From NCBI GenBank assembly GCA_032622095.1, contig CP136063.1, positions 186,413,956-186,477,955 of the forward strand: 64,000 nt of DNA, given 5' to 3'. The translations under genes were made by a program, and so were the position numbers. Source of the stretch: Siphonodentalium dalli. Lineage: Eukaryota; Mollusca; Scaphopoda; Gadilida; Siphonodentaliidae. The notes beneath the pieces were generated by a model. That model did not search any database. It saw nothing but the letters and a program-made list of their open reading frames with translations, and had not been told where the DNA came from. Every line of letters begins with the position of its first letter. Position 1 is the stretch's first letter. Of this stretch, positions 35,905-47,987 are shown piece by piece.

Positions 35905-37240
35905 TATAATTAATATAACATCCCTCATCCAATAATCTCCAAATTGCATATCTAATTTCAATCCTAGTTACACGTCACGCCCCCCTCATCATTTGCCAAT
36001 TGTACACCCTTTTTTTGCTGCTGCTGCAACTGTTCAATTTCTTTTAAAATTATTGAAAAAATGGCCCTCCCGCCCGCCGACATTTACCTCTGATTTTTTT
36101 TTTATCATCGGTCCGCACCAAAATTGAGCACACGTCCCTATATAATATACCTATTTAAACCGAGTATACACGGTGGTGTAATAGATCAACCGTTAATTTA
36201 ACCGTTTAGGTAGCATATTTCCACGTATACGTTATCACGACAAATCCCTGCTGATCTGTTATTAATGAACCAAACACTTAACATGTCAACACACTCTGGC
36301 CCGCCAATGCTACAGTGTATAAACGTAACGGGGCAAATATGTACATTATATTGGCAGCTAACGAGAGCATTCATCATCAGCAATCTGCTCACCCCTTTCA
36401 GCCGATACGATAGAAACTAAACGATTTGTTACTTCTAATTACCCGTACTTAATTACACTACTTGCGTGTTAATAACGTACGACCCCATTACCACTAAAGG
36501 TGAAACATGGGATTTAGAACATTAATATTCACTCTTACATAGTTCCACATTCAAGGTGTAATCGTATGTCAGTTGTAACGTTGTGAAACTGCAACCGAAC
36601 TGAATTATTCTATGCTAAATAGTTCATGGCTGACCTGATGCATGCATCTTAGTTTTCTTGTAGACTATGGTGTTGTCTTCGTGGGTTTTTGAAGAGCTAT
36701 CTATCTTGGAAACGCGCTAACATATGCGTTAACAGTCTGCGCCTTCAGGCGCGCATTTTTATTTAAGATTTCCCATTGATACGTTCATTATTTAAATTAA
36801 TACGAAGATATGGTAGATTTGTATATCCAGGGTAGGCCTACCGATGTACGCGCAGTGGACCCCCATAAGCAAAATTGCGTCAATCGCACACGGCAATCAT
36901 GGTGGAGTGGGGAATAACATTTTAAAATATTGAGAACCACACATGCCATTAACTTACAAACGTATTTCCAGATCTGGATTGACAATTTTCATGAAACAAC
37001 TTTTGTGTTTGTATCATGATTATCATATATCTCTACTACCTCTCTGGTCTACCTCCAATTATCTCTCTTCCGTTATCTTATTTATCTTCTGTCATGTCAC
37101 TAGATACTTGGTAGTTATGTTGTGGGAGGCATCAGGTATGGGAGGTAAAAAAAAATCGTTAAAACACATGGCCATCAGCAGACATATTCAATTTTAAATT
37201 TGAATATATCGGAACACCCCGCATTTATTTTTTAAATCGC
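35905..37240. other. No supported gene
   Basis: AT-rich, with one compact hairpin GCGCCTTCAGGCGC near 36740. No exon chain, RNA gene or terminal-repeat element could be supported. Confidence 0.35.
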
Positions 37241-37715
37241 TTTAATCCCTGCTTGTAGTTGTCGAATGGTGGTTTAAACCAATTATTTTTCTGAAACCAA
37301 GTAAACTGGATAATAGAAGACCACGCATTCCTCGTAGATATGAGAATGTTATACACTTTTTGACACTGGAACATGACAATGTTGAAAGCGAGCAGTTATA
37401 TTGTTAAAATGTACATGACTCAAGGCACTCGAGGTGGGTAAATGTGGTAAACAATATACAGAAGTCTGTAAAATCACCACCATGCATTAAGATTCAAGAA
37501 CATGGGGAAATAGAAGAAGAAAAAAACATTGGTCGCCCCAAATATCGATAATCATTTAGTAAGATCAAATATTTTAGTCTGACTGTGACTTTGATAATAT
37601 TTTTCAATTCTTTGAATAAGAATGTAAATTTTGATTAATATTCGTAAAAAATAAATTTGAGCAAGTTTATTGTCCATTTTAATTGATCGCCCTACCGGAG
37701 TGTTTCACATCACTT

Positions 37716-38191
37716 TAATAGTACTCAATCCGATAAAACTCCTCTCAATTACTATTTCAATGGCTTCGGGGGTCAATAATATTTGATTCGAGTCGAGGAA
37801 GTCACCCATCAAAGCTCAGATTTGTTAGATATCGATTTTAGAAATCTATTATTTTTCATTATCGGGAATACTATCTGGCCCAGAACTCAGTCAAAATTGC
37901 GTTAAAATTACCACTTGATTTTAGAGTTATCCATCCTTGTCTGTTTGAATAGATTTGTAGTAAACATCCAGAGCAGATTACGTCAGTTATTAGTACTCAT
38001 CTCGAGTTAATAACAAATTTCAAAAATCAATATCTAATAACTCTGAGCTTTGTTTGATGGGTTCCTCGACTCGAATCAAATATTTTTTACCCCCAAAGCC
38101 AAATAAATAGTAATATAGGACCCTCTGATCGGATTGTTGTTGTTGGAATCTGTTGAGATGGGGACCCTCTTTACGGATTGAGTACCTTTAA
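37716..38191. mobile_element. Foldback copy of the GAGCTTTGATGGG MITE
   Basis: AGTACTCAATCCGATAAAAC at the left and CGGATTGAGTACCTTTAACG at the right are inverted ends. Both halves carry the GGTTCCTCGACTCGAATCAA / CTTCGGGGGTCAATAATATT core in opposite orientation, giving arms longer than 100 bp. It lies in the left part of homeobox duplication unit 1. Confidence 0.8.
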
Positions 38192-39340
38192 CGAAATAAC
38201 GGACACCTTAGAGTTATCTCTCATTTTAAAAACATGAACATTGGGCTACGGATGGTTAATTTTGATGGTCAGATATCTGCTTTCAAAAGGGGAACTTTTA
38301 CACGTTTTGAATTTTTGTCAGGGTAACAAAAAATCCAAAGATTGTCTCTGATAAAGAGCGCCCATGCTTTCGTTGCACAAAAGCAGTAAATACTATAAAG
38401 AGCGCTCTGAAGAATGATTGGTTGTAATCGTTTTCAACTTCAAACTGATGCATGCATTTGTGTTTTTTTCGCACTGCATGTGTGATACATATGCAATTGT
38501 AATACGACCCTGCCTAACTATGCTTAAAAGCCATGTCCTGATTGGCCAGTGGCCCGAGTTACCATGGCTATCTCGTTCCAGTTTTGTGGTACAATTCTAC
38601 TTTTTCCAATTGTACCACGAAAAAAATCGGTTTATTCAGATCGCCGCACGCGACTTTTCCCGTCTTTTCTAACTCCGCGCAAACGGGGCATCAACGGAGT
38701 ACACCCGCACCCGTAACCCTTTGAATTTTTTGACATCTTGACAATCTTGCGAATTTTCTAGCGATTTGTCGCTTGAAACCAGTTTGGTTGCCAATGAATA
38801 TGGTCCAAATGATGTTATGGTATATTGATATATGTTACGACCAAAGAAAGTTACTTAATAAGTATATTAAATGACAAAATAAATCCATATTTCGGAATCA
38901 AGTTGAAAATGAAAGCGTTTGTTCACCAGTATACAGAAGGGGAATACGATTAGTTTAGTAAACTAGATCATTTAGATCGCTTTGTGTAAGGAAAATGGTC
39001 CATAGTCGATGATCACATTCATGTTGTCGCAACAACGTTCAAAACAGAAATGACCGAAATCGTATTTCCTGTACAATTTAAATGAAACGCACGGGCGCCG
39101 CTGAAAACACATCGTTTTTTAGCCAATCACAACGATTATTTCTAGAAGAGGTGCCTCGAAAAGTCAACGGGGGAATTTCATAACAAGACAAGACATTACC
39201 AGAGTACTCCGTGCAAAGAAATCGAGTACGCCCAATACGAATTACACCACGAAATGTTTTCTCACCTGAGACCGAAAAAGCGCAGTATTTCGTTGACTAT
39301 TCAGTCGAATTGTGACCATAAACTTTCAGTCGTATTACAA

Positions 39341-39487
39341 AAGAAATAAATACACGGTGTAGAGGTGTGTATGGTCAAGTTGTACCACAAAAAACTGATT
39401 GTAGGACGACGCGTAGCGGAGTCCTACAATCAGTTTTTTGTGGTACAACTTGACCATACACACCTCTACACCGTGTATTTATTTCTT
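39341..39487. repeat. Perfect hairpin: 67-bp arms, 13-bp loop
   Basis: Arms 39341-39407 and 39421-39487 are exact reverse complements (TACACGGTGTAGAGGTGTGT ... TGTACCACAAAAAACTGATT); the loop is GACGCGTAGCGGA. It ends 25 bases before the target duplication of the palindromic element. A related GTTTTGTGGTACAATT / AATTGTACCACGAAAA pair is at 38578-38625. The whole of 38461-39511 is absent from unit 2, so it is probably a separate insertion. Confidence 0.9.
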
Positions 39488-39769
39488 AAATGATTGTGCT
39501 TGCAAGAGTTTGTCTTCAGGGCCTGGAACCTACGTCACCGGAAGGGTAACCCTTATACATCAAAATAACTGTAAATAAAGTTCGACTCGCTACTTCGACA
39601 TCGTTTTTTAAATAAATACAATCGATTTCGATGTAATATTATAAGCAAAGGAGCTATGCCACCTACAAATCTCGACAAATACAGAAACCGAAAATCGGAA
39701 AGAATTGCTTATAGGCCTAATGAGAATTTCGCATTCGCAATTCAAAATCGCGTCCGATTTCCTATTTTC

Positions 39770-40420
39770 GTGCAGGTGTTAACGCCAACATTTCATGTTC
39801 TCCGCGCCCTAAACTCATTTTAAAACCGTATACATTGAGTTTCGGGATATTATAAATGTTAAAATTTGAATCAATAACAAAAAAATAACTTTCCCGTGGT
39901 TTGTTTGTAAATTTCTTAAGACACAAAGAATTTGTATGAATTTGTCTATTAATGGTAACGCCCACATCGCGTTAACGCTCACATAATATTGATCTGTTTG
40001 CGCTCAGAATTGAGTCACCATCCGTATAATCCGGTAGATGAACTATTAACGATCGTGTTCACATATACACACTCAGTTAAATGCGTTACTATACCAGGGC
40101 CTGGAACCTACGTCATAAAACAAAGTTTTTCACCGAAAAATGGCGACTGCTCTATGCGACTCGAAGTGGGTATTTGTCGTTTTTGCAAACTATGTACATA
40201 AACCACTAAAAAAAATCATTGCTTATGAGCTGTAAAACATTGTTTGCTAGCTCACAGTCATCTATACCGAGATATATATGTAACGGTTGTAAAGATTATC
40301 GCGTTCAGGTGGTTTCCGTCACCAATTTTCGAGGCATGTTTCAGAGTTTTGAAATGGTAACGCTTACATTGGCTTTTAAAACTGGAATTGTGACATAAAT
40401 GGTAACGCCTACATATAATC
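39770..40420. repeat. Subterminal GTAACGCC(N)ACAT repeats of the palindromic element
   Basis: GTGTTAACGCCAACAT, ATGGTAACGCCCACAT, GCGTTAACGCTCACAT, ATGGTAACGCTTACAT and ATGGTAACGCCTACAT are spread over segment a and the start of b. They recur in the second a (43740-43960) and, inverted, near 47145-47200. Repeats like these near both ends are usual for transposase binding. Confidence 0.65.
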
Positions 40421-41867
40421 AACATTTGATTCCAAAATCGGCAATTTGGCTGAATTCTTTCAATTGCCGAATATCACAATTAGTTTTAGGACTAGTGAGT
40501 AGTGTATGCCTCACAGTTAATGGAACTTATGGAAGCGCAAGAGTATAATTCTTCCCTTGCTAAGATCCCCCGAATATTGCCGAGGCGAATCTGTATACAT
40601 CGGCTCAAAAGTAGACTGCTTCACTTGTATTGTGGCAGGCTAATTCATACGTTTTTCACGGAATTACTTTCACAAGACATAAATGAATAAAATAATAAGT
40701 AATTATATGACCTTTATATATCAATATTATTATAGGGAATAAGAAAAAATGTCATTCTGGTTGATGCATCATATATAATTATAGGCTAAAATAAACCAAC
40801 GTTTGATAAATGAATAAATCGCAATATCGCCACTGCTTGAGTTGAACCAGGAAGGAGCTTTTAAGTTGTATTATTCAATTTTTGTTTCAAATTCAAATGT
40901 TTCTGAAATTAATAAAAGAAAAAACTGTTAATTAATAGAAATTAATTAAAATCACAAGCTCGCAAAGTCGCACTCTCGTAGTAGTTACACAACATCGTCA
41001 AACTGAAACACTTCGCACAGTTTTTATGAACCCTACTCTAAAATAGTTTTTGAATGTCGTGGTGTTAGTCAGTAAGTTCTGACTGATTTCCCCCAGAGAC
41101 AAACGCAACGTTATTCTAACGCTGTGTTATTTTCTGTGCTATTCAGGATATCCCTCCCTTTTCCGGGGGATGTTAGCGGGAATCTTGTGGGGATCTTAAC
41201 GAGGGAAGTAGCATAAAATTCACATGTATTTAATTATTATTGAAATTTGTTTTGCCGGCAACCATTCATACTCGCTCGTAGATCATGCCATGAATCTCTA
41301 CTATGGCTACCGCCCGTTCGCCATATAGTAGAGATTCATGTCATGATCTAACTCGCTCGTTGATATTATTTTGATAAGTAAATAGAACAACTTAAAACTA
41401 ATTAAGGGGTACTATAGGCCTACGCCATTTTCAATAAACTCCCGATAATAACAACAATCTAATATATATAATCTAATATTATATAAACAAATAAGTAATT
41501 TGAGTAGAAGATGTATTCTGTAAACGATCAGGTTAATAAGTTATCCTAAAATCAAAGTTAAAGCTAATCAATCCGATTCGATGGTCCCCCATATCATCAT
41601 ATTCCAACAACAAATATTTTTTTAAATGCCCGCTTCAGTTATCAGAATCGGTTAAATAACCAAAACTAATGCTAAATACAGTCAAATATAGTATAAAATT
41701 GGCCTAAACCTGTTATTTTTCACATTTTGTCGGTTTGTCAAATATCTGACAAAAAAGCTACTTGATTTTCGAGTTAACCATCTTCATCCGCAAATTTGGT
41801 CCGAGGCAGTCTACTCGTCGACTTTTACTGGGCCACTAAATATTCCAGGTGGTGAAAAATAATAGAT

Positions 41868-42278
41868 TTAAAAAATCGATATCTGACCATTCTGAGCTTT
41901 GGTTGGTGGGTTCCTCGACTCGAATAAAATATTATTTACCCCCGAAGCCAAATAAATAGTAACAAGCTTGAAAAATTCCAGCGGCACATTTTGAAGATCA
42001 CACCGACTTAGTTCTTTCAACACGATTGGGATAAGACTAATCATTTCGTTCTCCGGATCACTCTCAACAGGGAACAACCGGACGCGAGTGTTCTTTTTAG
42101 TCGATGTTGGAGACCGTTTAAGCCTCTTCCTGTCTGATCTTGGGGTTCGGGGAGTTCTGAGTTTTTCTGGAGTGTTATATATAAATCTCGAACACACTGG
42201 ACTCACATTCGGTCGTATACATATTCTCCGACGCTTGGTCGCTGGCGAGAATAGTTGTCCTCTTCTCTTAGACGACAC
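41868..42278 (-). CDS. Small basic S/T-P-rich protein, left-arm copy
   Basis: 136 codons, the inverted twin of 45279-45689; the only difference is Leu against Val in the RKR(L/V)KRSP stretch. The first ~75 residues are highly basic with many CDK-type sites (LFSPATKRRR, NTPEKLRTPRTPRS, KRSPTSTKK), which suggests a nuclear or DNA-binding product. The middle (ENEMISLIPIVLKELSRCDL) looks folded. The last ~30 residues are read from a GAGCTTTGATGGG MITE fragment. I do not recognise the family. Confidence 0.45.
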   Translation of the reverse strand: MSSKRRGQLFSPATKRRRICIRPNVSPVCSRFIYNTPEKLRTPRTPRSDRKRLKRSPTSTKKNTRVRLFPVESDPENEMISLIPIVLKELSRCDLQNVPLEFFKLVTIYLASGVNNILFESRNPPTKAQNGQISIF

Positions 42279-42934
42279 AACATGCCTCTTTTTTTTGTAT
42301 TTTTTCTTCTATTCAACTTTAAGTTGGTTTTTTCCTTGTATATATCATTTTTGTCTGCAAAAAGTATTCAATAAACGGACTATCCAGTTTATATAAAAAA
42401 AATTAATATATAATGTTAAACATAACCAAACTAAATGAATATCCAGCCACAGGAACCATATTATGTTCACAATTCACTATATAACCTGCTATAGTTAATA
42501 TATATGTGACCAATTAGTTTTTGGGACTTGAGTACCTAACCATACTTTATGATTATTGACTGATGGTGGGACAGGGTGTTTGAAAATGTATTTATCCGTT
42601 ACATACATATATCCCGATGTTTTGGTTTTGGATTGCGAATATAATTGATGCGTGACCAGATTGTTTGACAACGAAGGTTCTTGGACCGAATAACACATTC
42701 AATTCATTATCAATAAACATGGGTAAACAATGAATGTTAGTAATATATAGAATATAATTAAAGAAATCTTTATTGCATGATAATGTTTTAACGACAACTA
42801 TCAGACGAAACTGGAAATATGAACATATTAACATGGATTTAACCGACGGAAATAGAATGGAATAACAAAGTAGTACTATAACAATGATTATGGAATAAGA
42901 GAACGAATGACAGTAGATACACTTAATTAAACGA

Positions 42935-43375
42935 AGTGGCTAAATAACGGTATACCGCTCTTTAGTACTGAGGGCTAAAAAACGGTATACCGCTCTTTAG
43001 TGATGAGTGCTAAAGAGCGGTATGGATTATAACGTTATGTGTTGGCGCAATGCGCAAAATATCTTGGCAACGCACGTGCCGCTCATCCAACCTGGACCGC
43101 TCTTTAGCACCGAGGGCTAAAGAGCAGTATACCGTTCTTTAGCACCAAACACTAAAGAGCGGTATACCGTTCATTAGCGTATCAAGCCCATATAGCTAAA
43201 GCGCGGTATAAGCGTTTGTCACTAAAGAGCAGTATACCGTTCTTTAGCACCAAACACTAAAGAGCGGTATACCGTTAAGTAGCGTATCAGGCCCATATAG
43301 CTAAAGCGCGGTATACCGTTCTTTAGCGTTTGGTACTACTGAGCGGTATACCGTTCTTTAGCCACGGCCTTAATT
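42935..43375. repeat. Cluster of a 26-bp dyad, left arm
   Basis: Eight full and about three half copies of a near-perfect palindrome: CTAAAGA(G/A)C, core GGTATACC, G(T/C)TCTTTAG. Spacing is irregular; some units are paired through ACCAAACA or GTATCA(A/G)GCCCATATA linkers. The inverted set is at 44190-44625. Such arrays usually bind a dimeric protein, for example at a replication origin or as a transposase-binding site. Confidence 0.8.
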
Positions 43376-44189
43376 AAACTAACGAATATACAACGAGAAC
43401 GTAAAAACAATGATTATGCCATGAATTTATGCTCGTCTTTATATATAGTATTATCAAATAGTATATTGGCATCTCTATAACAGCCATTTGTGTATACAGG
43501 GCCTGGAACCTACGTCACCGGAAGGGTAACCCTACATCAAAATAACTGTAAATAAAGTTCGACTCGCTACTTCGACATCGTTTTTTAAATAAATACAATC
43601 GATTTCGATGTAATATTATAAGCAAAGGAGCTATGCCACCTACAAATCTCGACAAATACAGAAACCGAAAATCGGAAAGAATTGCTTATAATGAGAATTT
43701 CGCATTCGCAATTCAAAATCGCGTCCGATTTCCTATTTTCGTGCAGGTGTTAACGCCAACATTTCATGTTCTCCGCGCCCTAAACTCATTTTAAAACCGT
43801 ATACATTGAGTTTCGGGATATTATAAATGTTAAAATTTGAATCAATAACAAAAAAATAACTTTCCCGTGGTTTGTTTGTAAATTTCTTAAGACACAAAGA
43901 ATTTGTATGAATTTGTCTATTAATGGTAACGCCCACATCGCGTTAACGCTCACATAATATTGATCTGTTTGCGCTCAGAATTGAGTCACCATCCGTATAA
44001 TCCGGTAGATGAACTATTAACGATCGTGTTCACATATACACACTCAGTTAAATGCGTTACTATACACAAATGGCTGTTATAGAGATGCCAATATACTATT
44101 TGATAATACTATATATAAAGACGAGCATAAATTCATGGCATAATCATTGTTTTTACGTTCTCGTTGTATATTCGTTAGTTTAATTAAGG

Positions 44190-44625
44190 CCGTGGCTAAA
44201 GAACGGTATACCGCTCAGTAGTACCAAACGCTAAAGAACGGTATACCGCGCTTTAGCTATATGGGCCTGATACGCTACTTAACGGTATACCGCTCTTTAG
44301 TGTTTGGTGCTAAAGAACGGTATACTGCTCTTTAGTGACAAACGCTTATACCGCGCTTTAGCTATATGGGCTTGATACGCTAATGAACGGTATACCGCTC
44401 TTTAGTGTTTGGTGCTAAAGAACGGTATACTGCTCTTTAGCCCTCGGTGCTAAAGAGCGGTCCAGGTTGGATGAGCGGCACGTGCGTTGCCAAGATATTT
44501 TGCGCATTGCGCCAACACATAACGTTATAATCCGTACCGCTCTTTAGCACTCATCACTAAAGAGCGGTATACCGTTTTTTAGCCCTCAGTACTAAAGAGC
44601 GGTATACCGTTATTTAGCCACTTCG
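44190..44625. repeat. Cluster of a 26-bp dyad, right arm
   Basis: Mirror image of the cluster at 42935-43375, with the same order of full and half sites. One unit near 44536 reads GTACCGCTCTTTAG where the left arm has a GGTATGG half-site, one of the few differences between the arms. The two clusters flank the central a segment symmetrically. Confidence 0.8.
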
Positions 44626-45278
44626 TTTAATTAAGTGTATCTACTGTTATTCGTTCTCTTATTCCATAATCATTGTTATAGTACTACTTTGTTATTCCAT
44701 TCTATTTCCGTCGGTTAAATCCATGTTAATATGTTCATATTTCCAGTTTCGTCTGATAGTTGTCGTTAAAACATTATCATGCAATAAAGATTTCTTTAAT
44801 TATATTCTATATATTACTAACATTCATTGTTTACCCATGTTTATTGATAATGAATTGAATGTGTTATTCGGTCCAAGAACCTTCGTTGTCAAACAATCTG
44901 GTCACGCATCAATTATATTCGCAATCCAAAACCAAAACATCGGGATATATGTATGTAACGGATAAATACATTTTCAAACACCCTGTCCCACCATCAGTCA
45001 ATAATCATAAAGTATGGTTAGGTACTCAAGTCCCAAAAACTAATTGGTCACATATATATTAACTATAGCAGGTTATATAGTGAATTGTGAACATAATATG
45101 GTTCCTGTGGCTGGATATTCATTTAGTTTGGTTATGTTTAACATTATATATTAATTTTTTTTATATAAACTGGATAGTCCGTTTATTGAATACTTTTTGC
45201 AGACAAAAATGATATATACAAGGAAAAAACCAACTTAAAGTTGAATAGAAGAAAAAATACAAAAAAAAGAGGCATGTT

Positions 45279-45689
45279 GTGTCGTCTAAGAGAAGAGGAC
45301 AACTATTCTCGCCAGCGACCAAGCGTCGGAGAATATGTATACGACCGAATGTGAGTCCAGTGTGTTCGAGATTTATATATAACACTCCAGAAAAACTCAG
45401 AACTCCCCGAACCCCAAGATCAGACAGGAAGAGGGTTAAACGGTCTCCAACATCGACTAAAAAGAACACTCGCGTCCGGTTGTTCCCTGTTGAGAGTGAT
45501 CCGGAGAACGAAATGATTAGTCTTATCCCAATCGTGTTGAAAGAACTAAGTCGGTGTGATCTTCAAAATGTGCCGCTGGAATTTTTCAAGCTTGTTACTA
45601 TTTATTTGGCTTCGGGGGTAAATAATATTTTATTCGAGTCGAGGAACCCACCAACCAAAGCTCAGAATGGTCAGATATCGATTTTTTAA
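45279..45689 (+). CDS. Small basic S/T-P-rich protein, right-arm copy
   Basis: 136 codons starting MSSKRRGQLFSPATKRRR. Same description as the left-arm twin. Upstream, two short frames (44723-44965 and 44859-45062) overlap each other and lack motifs, so I do not call them genes. The start ATG follows a run of AAAAAAAGAGGC about 15 bases away. Because both arms keep the frame open with one substitution, the ORF is either young or selected. Confidence 0.45.
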   Translation: MSSKRRGQLFSPATKRRRICIRPNVSPVCSRFIYNTPEKLRTPRTPRSDRKRVKRSPTSTKKNTRVRLFPVESDPENEMISLIPIVLKELSRCDLQNVPLEFFKLVTIYLASGVNNILFESRNPPTKAQNGQISIF

Positions 45690-47901
45690 ATCTATTATTT
45701 TTCACCACCTGGAATATTTAGTGGCCCAGTAAAAGTCGACGAGTAGACTGCCTCGGACCAAATTTGCGGATGAAGATGGTTAACTCGAAAATCAAGTAGC
45801 TTTTTTGTCAGATATTTGACAAACCGACAAAATGTGAAAAATAACAGGTTTAGGCCAATTTTATACTATATTTGACTGTATTTAGCATTAGTTTTGGTTA
45901 TTTAACCGATTCTGATAACTGAAGCGGGCATTTAAAAAAATATTTGTTGTTGGAATCTGATGATATGGGGGACCATCGAATCGGATTGATTAGCTTTAAC
46001 TTTGATTTTAGGATAACTTATTAACCTGATCGTTTACAGAATACATCTTCTACTCAAATTACTTATTTGTTTATATAATATTAGATTATATATATTAGAT
46101 TGTTGTTATTATCGGGAGTTTATTGAAAATGGCGTAGGCCTATAGTACCCCTTAATTAGTTTTAAGTTGTTCTATTTACTTATCAAAATAATATCAACGA
46201 GCGAGTTAGATCATGACATGAATCTTTACTATATGGCGAACGGGCGGTAGCCATAGTAGAGATTCATGGCATGATCTACGAGCGAGTATGAATGGTTGCC
46301 GGCAAAACAAATTTCAATAATAATTAAATACATGTGAATTTTATGCTACTTCCCTCGTTAAGATCCCCACAAGATTCCCGCTAACATCCCCCGGAAAAGG
46401 GAGGGATATCCTGAATAGCACAGAAAATAACACAGCGTTAGAATAACGTTGCGTTTGTCTCTGGGGGAAATCAGTCAGAACTTACTGACTAACACCACGA
46501 CATTCAAAAACTATTTTAGAGTAGGGTTCATAAAAACTGTGCGAAGTGTTTCAGTTTGACGATGTTGTGTAACTACTACGAGAGTGCGACTTTGCGAGCT
46601 TGTGATTTTAATTAATTTCTATTAATTAACAGTTTTTTCTTTTATTAATTTCAGAAACATTTGAATTTGAAACAAAAATTGAATAATACAACTTAAAAGC
46701 TCCTTCCTGGTTCAACTCAAGCAGTGGCGATATTGCGATTTATTCATTTATCAAACGTTGGTTTATTTTAGCCTATAATTATATATGATGCATCAACCAG
46801 AATGACATTTTTTCTTATTCCCTATAATAATATTGATATATAAAGGTCATATAATTACTTATTATTTTATTCATTTATGTCTTGTGAAAGTAATTCCGTG
46901 AAAAACGTATGAATTAGCCTGCCACAATACAAGTGAAGCAGTCTACTTTTGAGCCGATGTATACAGATACGCCTCGGCAATATTCGGGGGATCTTAGCAA
47001 GGGAAGAATTATACTCTTGCGCTTCCATAAGTTCCATTAACTGTGAGGCATACACTACTCACTAGTCCTAAAACTAATTGTGATATTCGGCAATTGAAAG
47101 AATTCAGCCAAATTGCCGATTTTGGAATCAAATGTTGATTATATGTAGGCGTTACCATTTATGTCACAATTCCAGTTTTAAAAGCCAATGTAAGCGTTAC
47201 CATTTCAAAACTCTGAAACATGCCTCGAAAATTGGTGACGGAAACCACCTGAACGCGATAATCTTTACAACCGTTACATATATATCTCGGTATAGATGAC
47301 TGTGAGCTAGCAAACAATGTTTTACAGCTCATAAGCAATGATTTTTTTTAGTGGTTTATGTACATAGTTTGCAAAAACGACAAATACCCACTTCGAGTCG
47401 CACAGAGCAGTCGCCATTTTTCGGTGAAAAACTTTGTTTTATGACGTAGGTTCCAGGCCCTGGTCTTGTTTTATTTTCCCCGGTAAGCTGAAAATTACCT
47501 CTGAAAAGTTTGACTAATATGGTGTCAAATACGACGAATCATCCCATCAACAGTGCGCTTCTCGCCTTCAAAATAATAGATGTGGACCATAGCTGGGTAT
47601 TGGATCATACTGCCATAATTCGCAGTTCAAATAGGTTCTAGCAAGACAGTATTTAGTACTAATGTTATCACACTACAGCATGGTATCTATTTACAGTTAC
47701 ATTATAATTTTTGTTCACACGACAGCAGTGTAATAACAGTTAATATGTGAACATAATTAATAAATCACTCAATTCTTCGCAAATTCGAGAAGGGAACGTT
47801 ACCGCTCTTTACACCTCGATTCCATGCTGATTATTGCTTCTCGAGAATTAAGTGCGAAAATTGCCAAATCTGTGTGGACGGCTGCTCACTCTGAGCAGTT
47901 G

Positions 47902-47909
47902 TATAAAAG
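47902..47909 (+). promoter_or_regulatory. TATA box of homeobox copy 1
   Basis: TATAAAAG lies 79 bases before the ATG and is kept as TATAAATA at the same position in copy 2. The DNA between the TATA box and ATG (TTCGTCCCATTACTCCCATG, TCATCAGTTGATTGAATCCA) is conserved between copies. Confidence 0.7.
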
Positions 47910-47987
47910 TTCGTCCCATTACTCCCATGTCATCAGTTGATTGAATCCATCCCAGAAATCACGCTAACCGGAAATATATTTACCACG

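Larger units (their letters stand above)
39517..47462. mobile_element. 7.9-kb palindromic DNA element with a-b-a-b' structure
   Basis: The termini are CAGGGCCTGGAACCTACGTC at 39517 and its reverse complement ending at 47462. Direct GTCTT at 39512-39516 and 47463-47467 is the likely 5-bp target duplication. The same terminal sequence also occurs inside, at 40095 and 43497. Layout: a (39517-40094), b (40095-43496), a again (43497-44060), then b inverted (44061-47462); b and b' are both exactly 3402 bases and differ by only about five substitutions that I noticed. Each a+b' half has the terminal repeat at both ends. No transposase, integrase or polymerase is visible, so family assignment is open. 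CAGGG ends recall hAT, but an 8-bp duplication is absent. Confidence 0.8.

Noticed and set aside
44723-45062. 80- and 67-codon overlapping ORFs in the palindromic element (twins at 42495-42834)
   Set aside because: They overlap in different frames, lack motifs, and are at the length expected by chance in AT-rich DNA; kept only as a remark.
45161-45469. 102-codon ORF opposite the 136-codon ORF (and its twin at 42088-42396)
   Set aside because: Antisense to the more protein-like frame; composition (Phe/Leu/Ser) is that expected from reversed Lys/Arg codons.
39509-47470. hAT assignment of the palindromic element from its CAGGG ends
   Set aside because: Only GTCTT (5 bases) is duplicated at the flanks; an 8-base duplication is not present and no transposase is visible.
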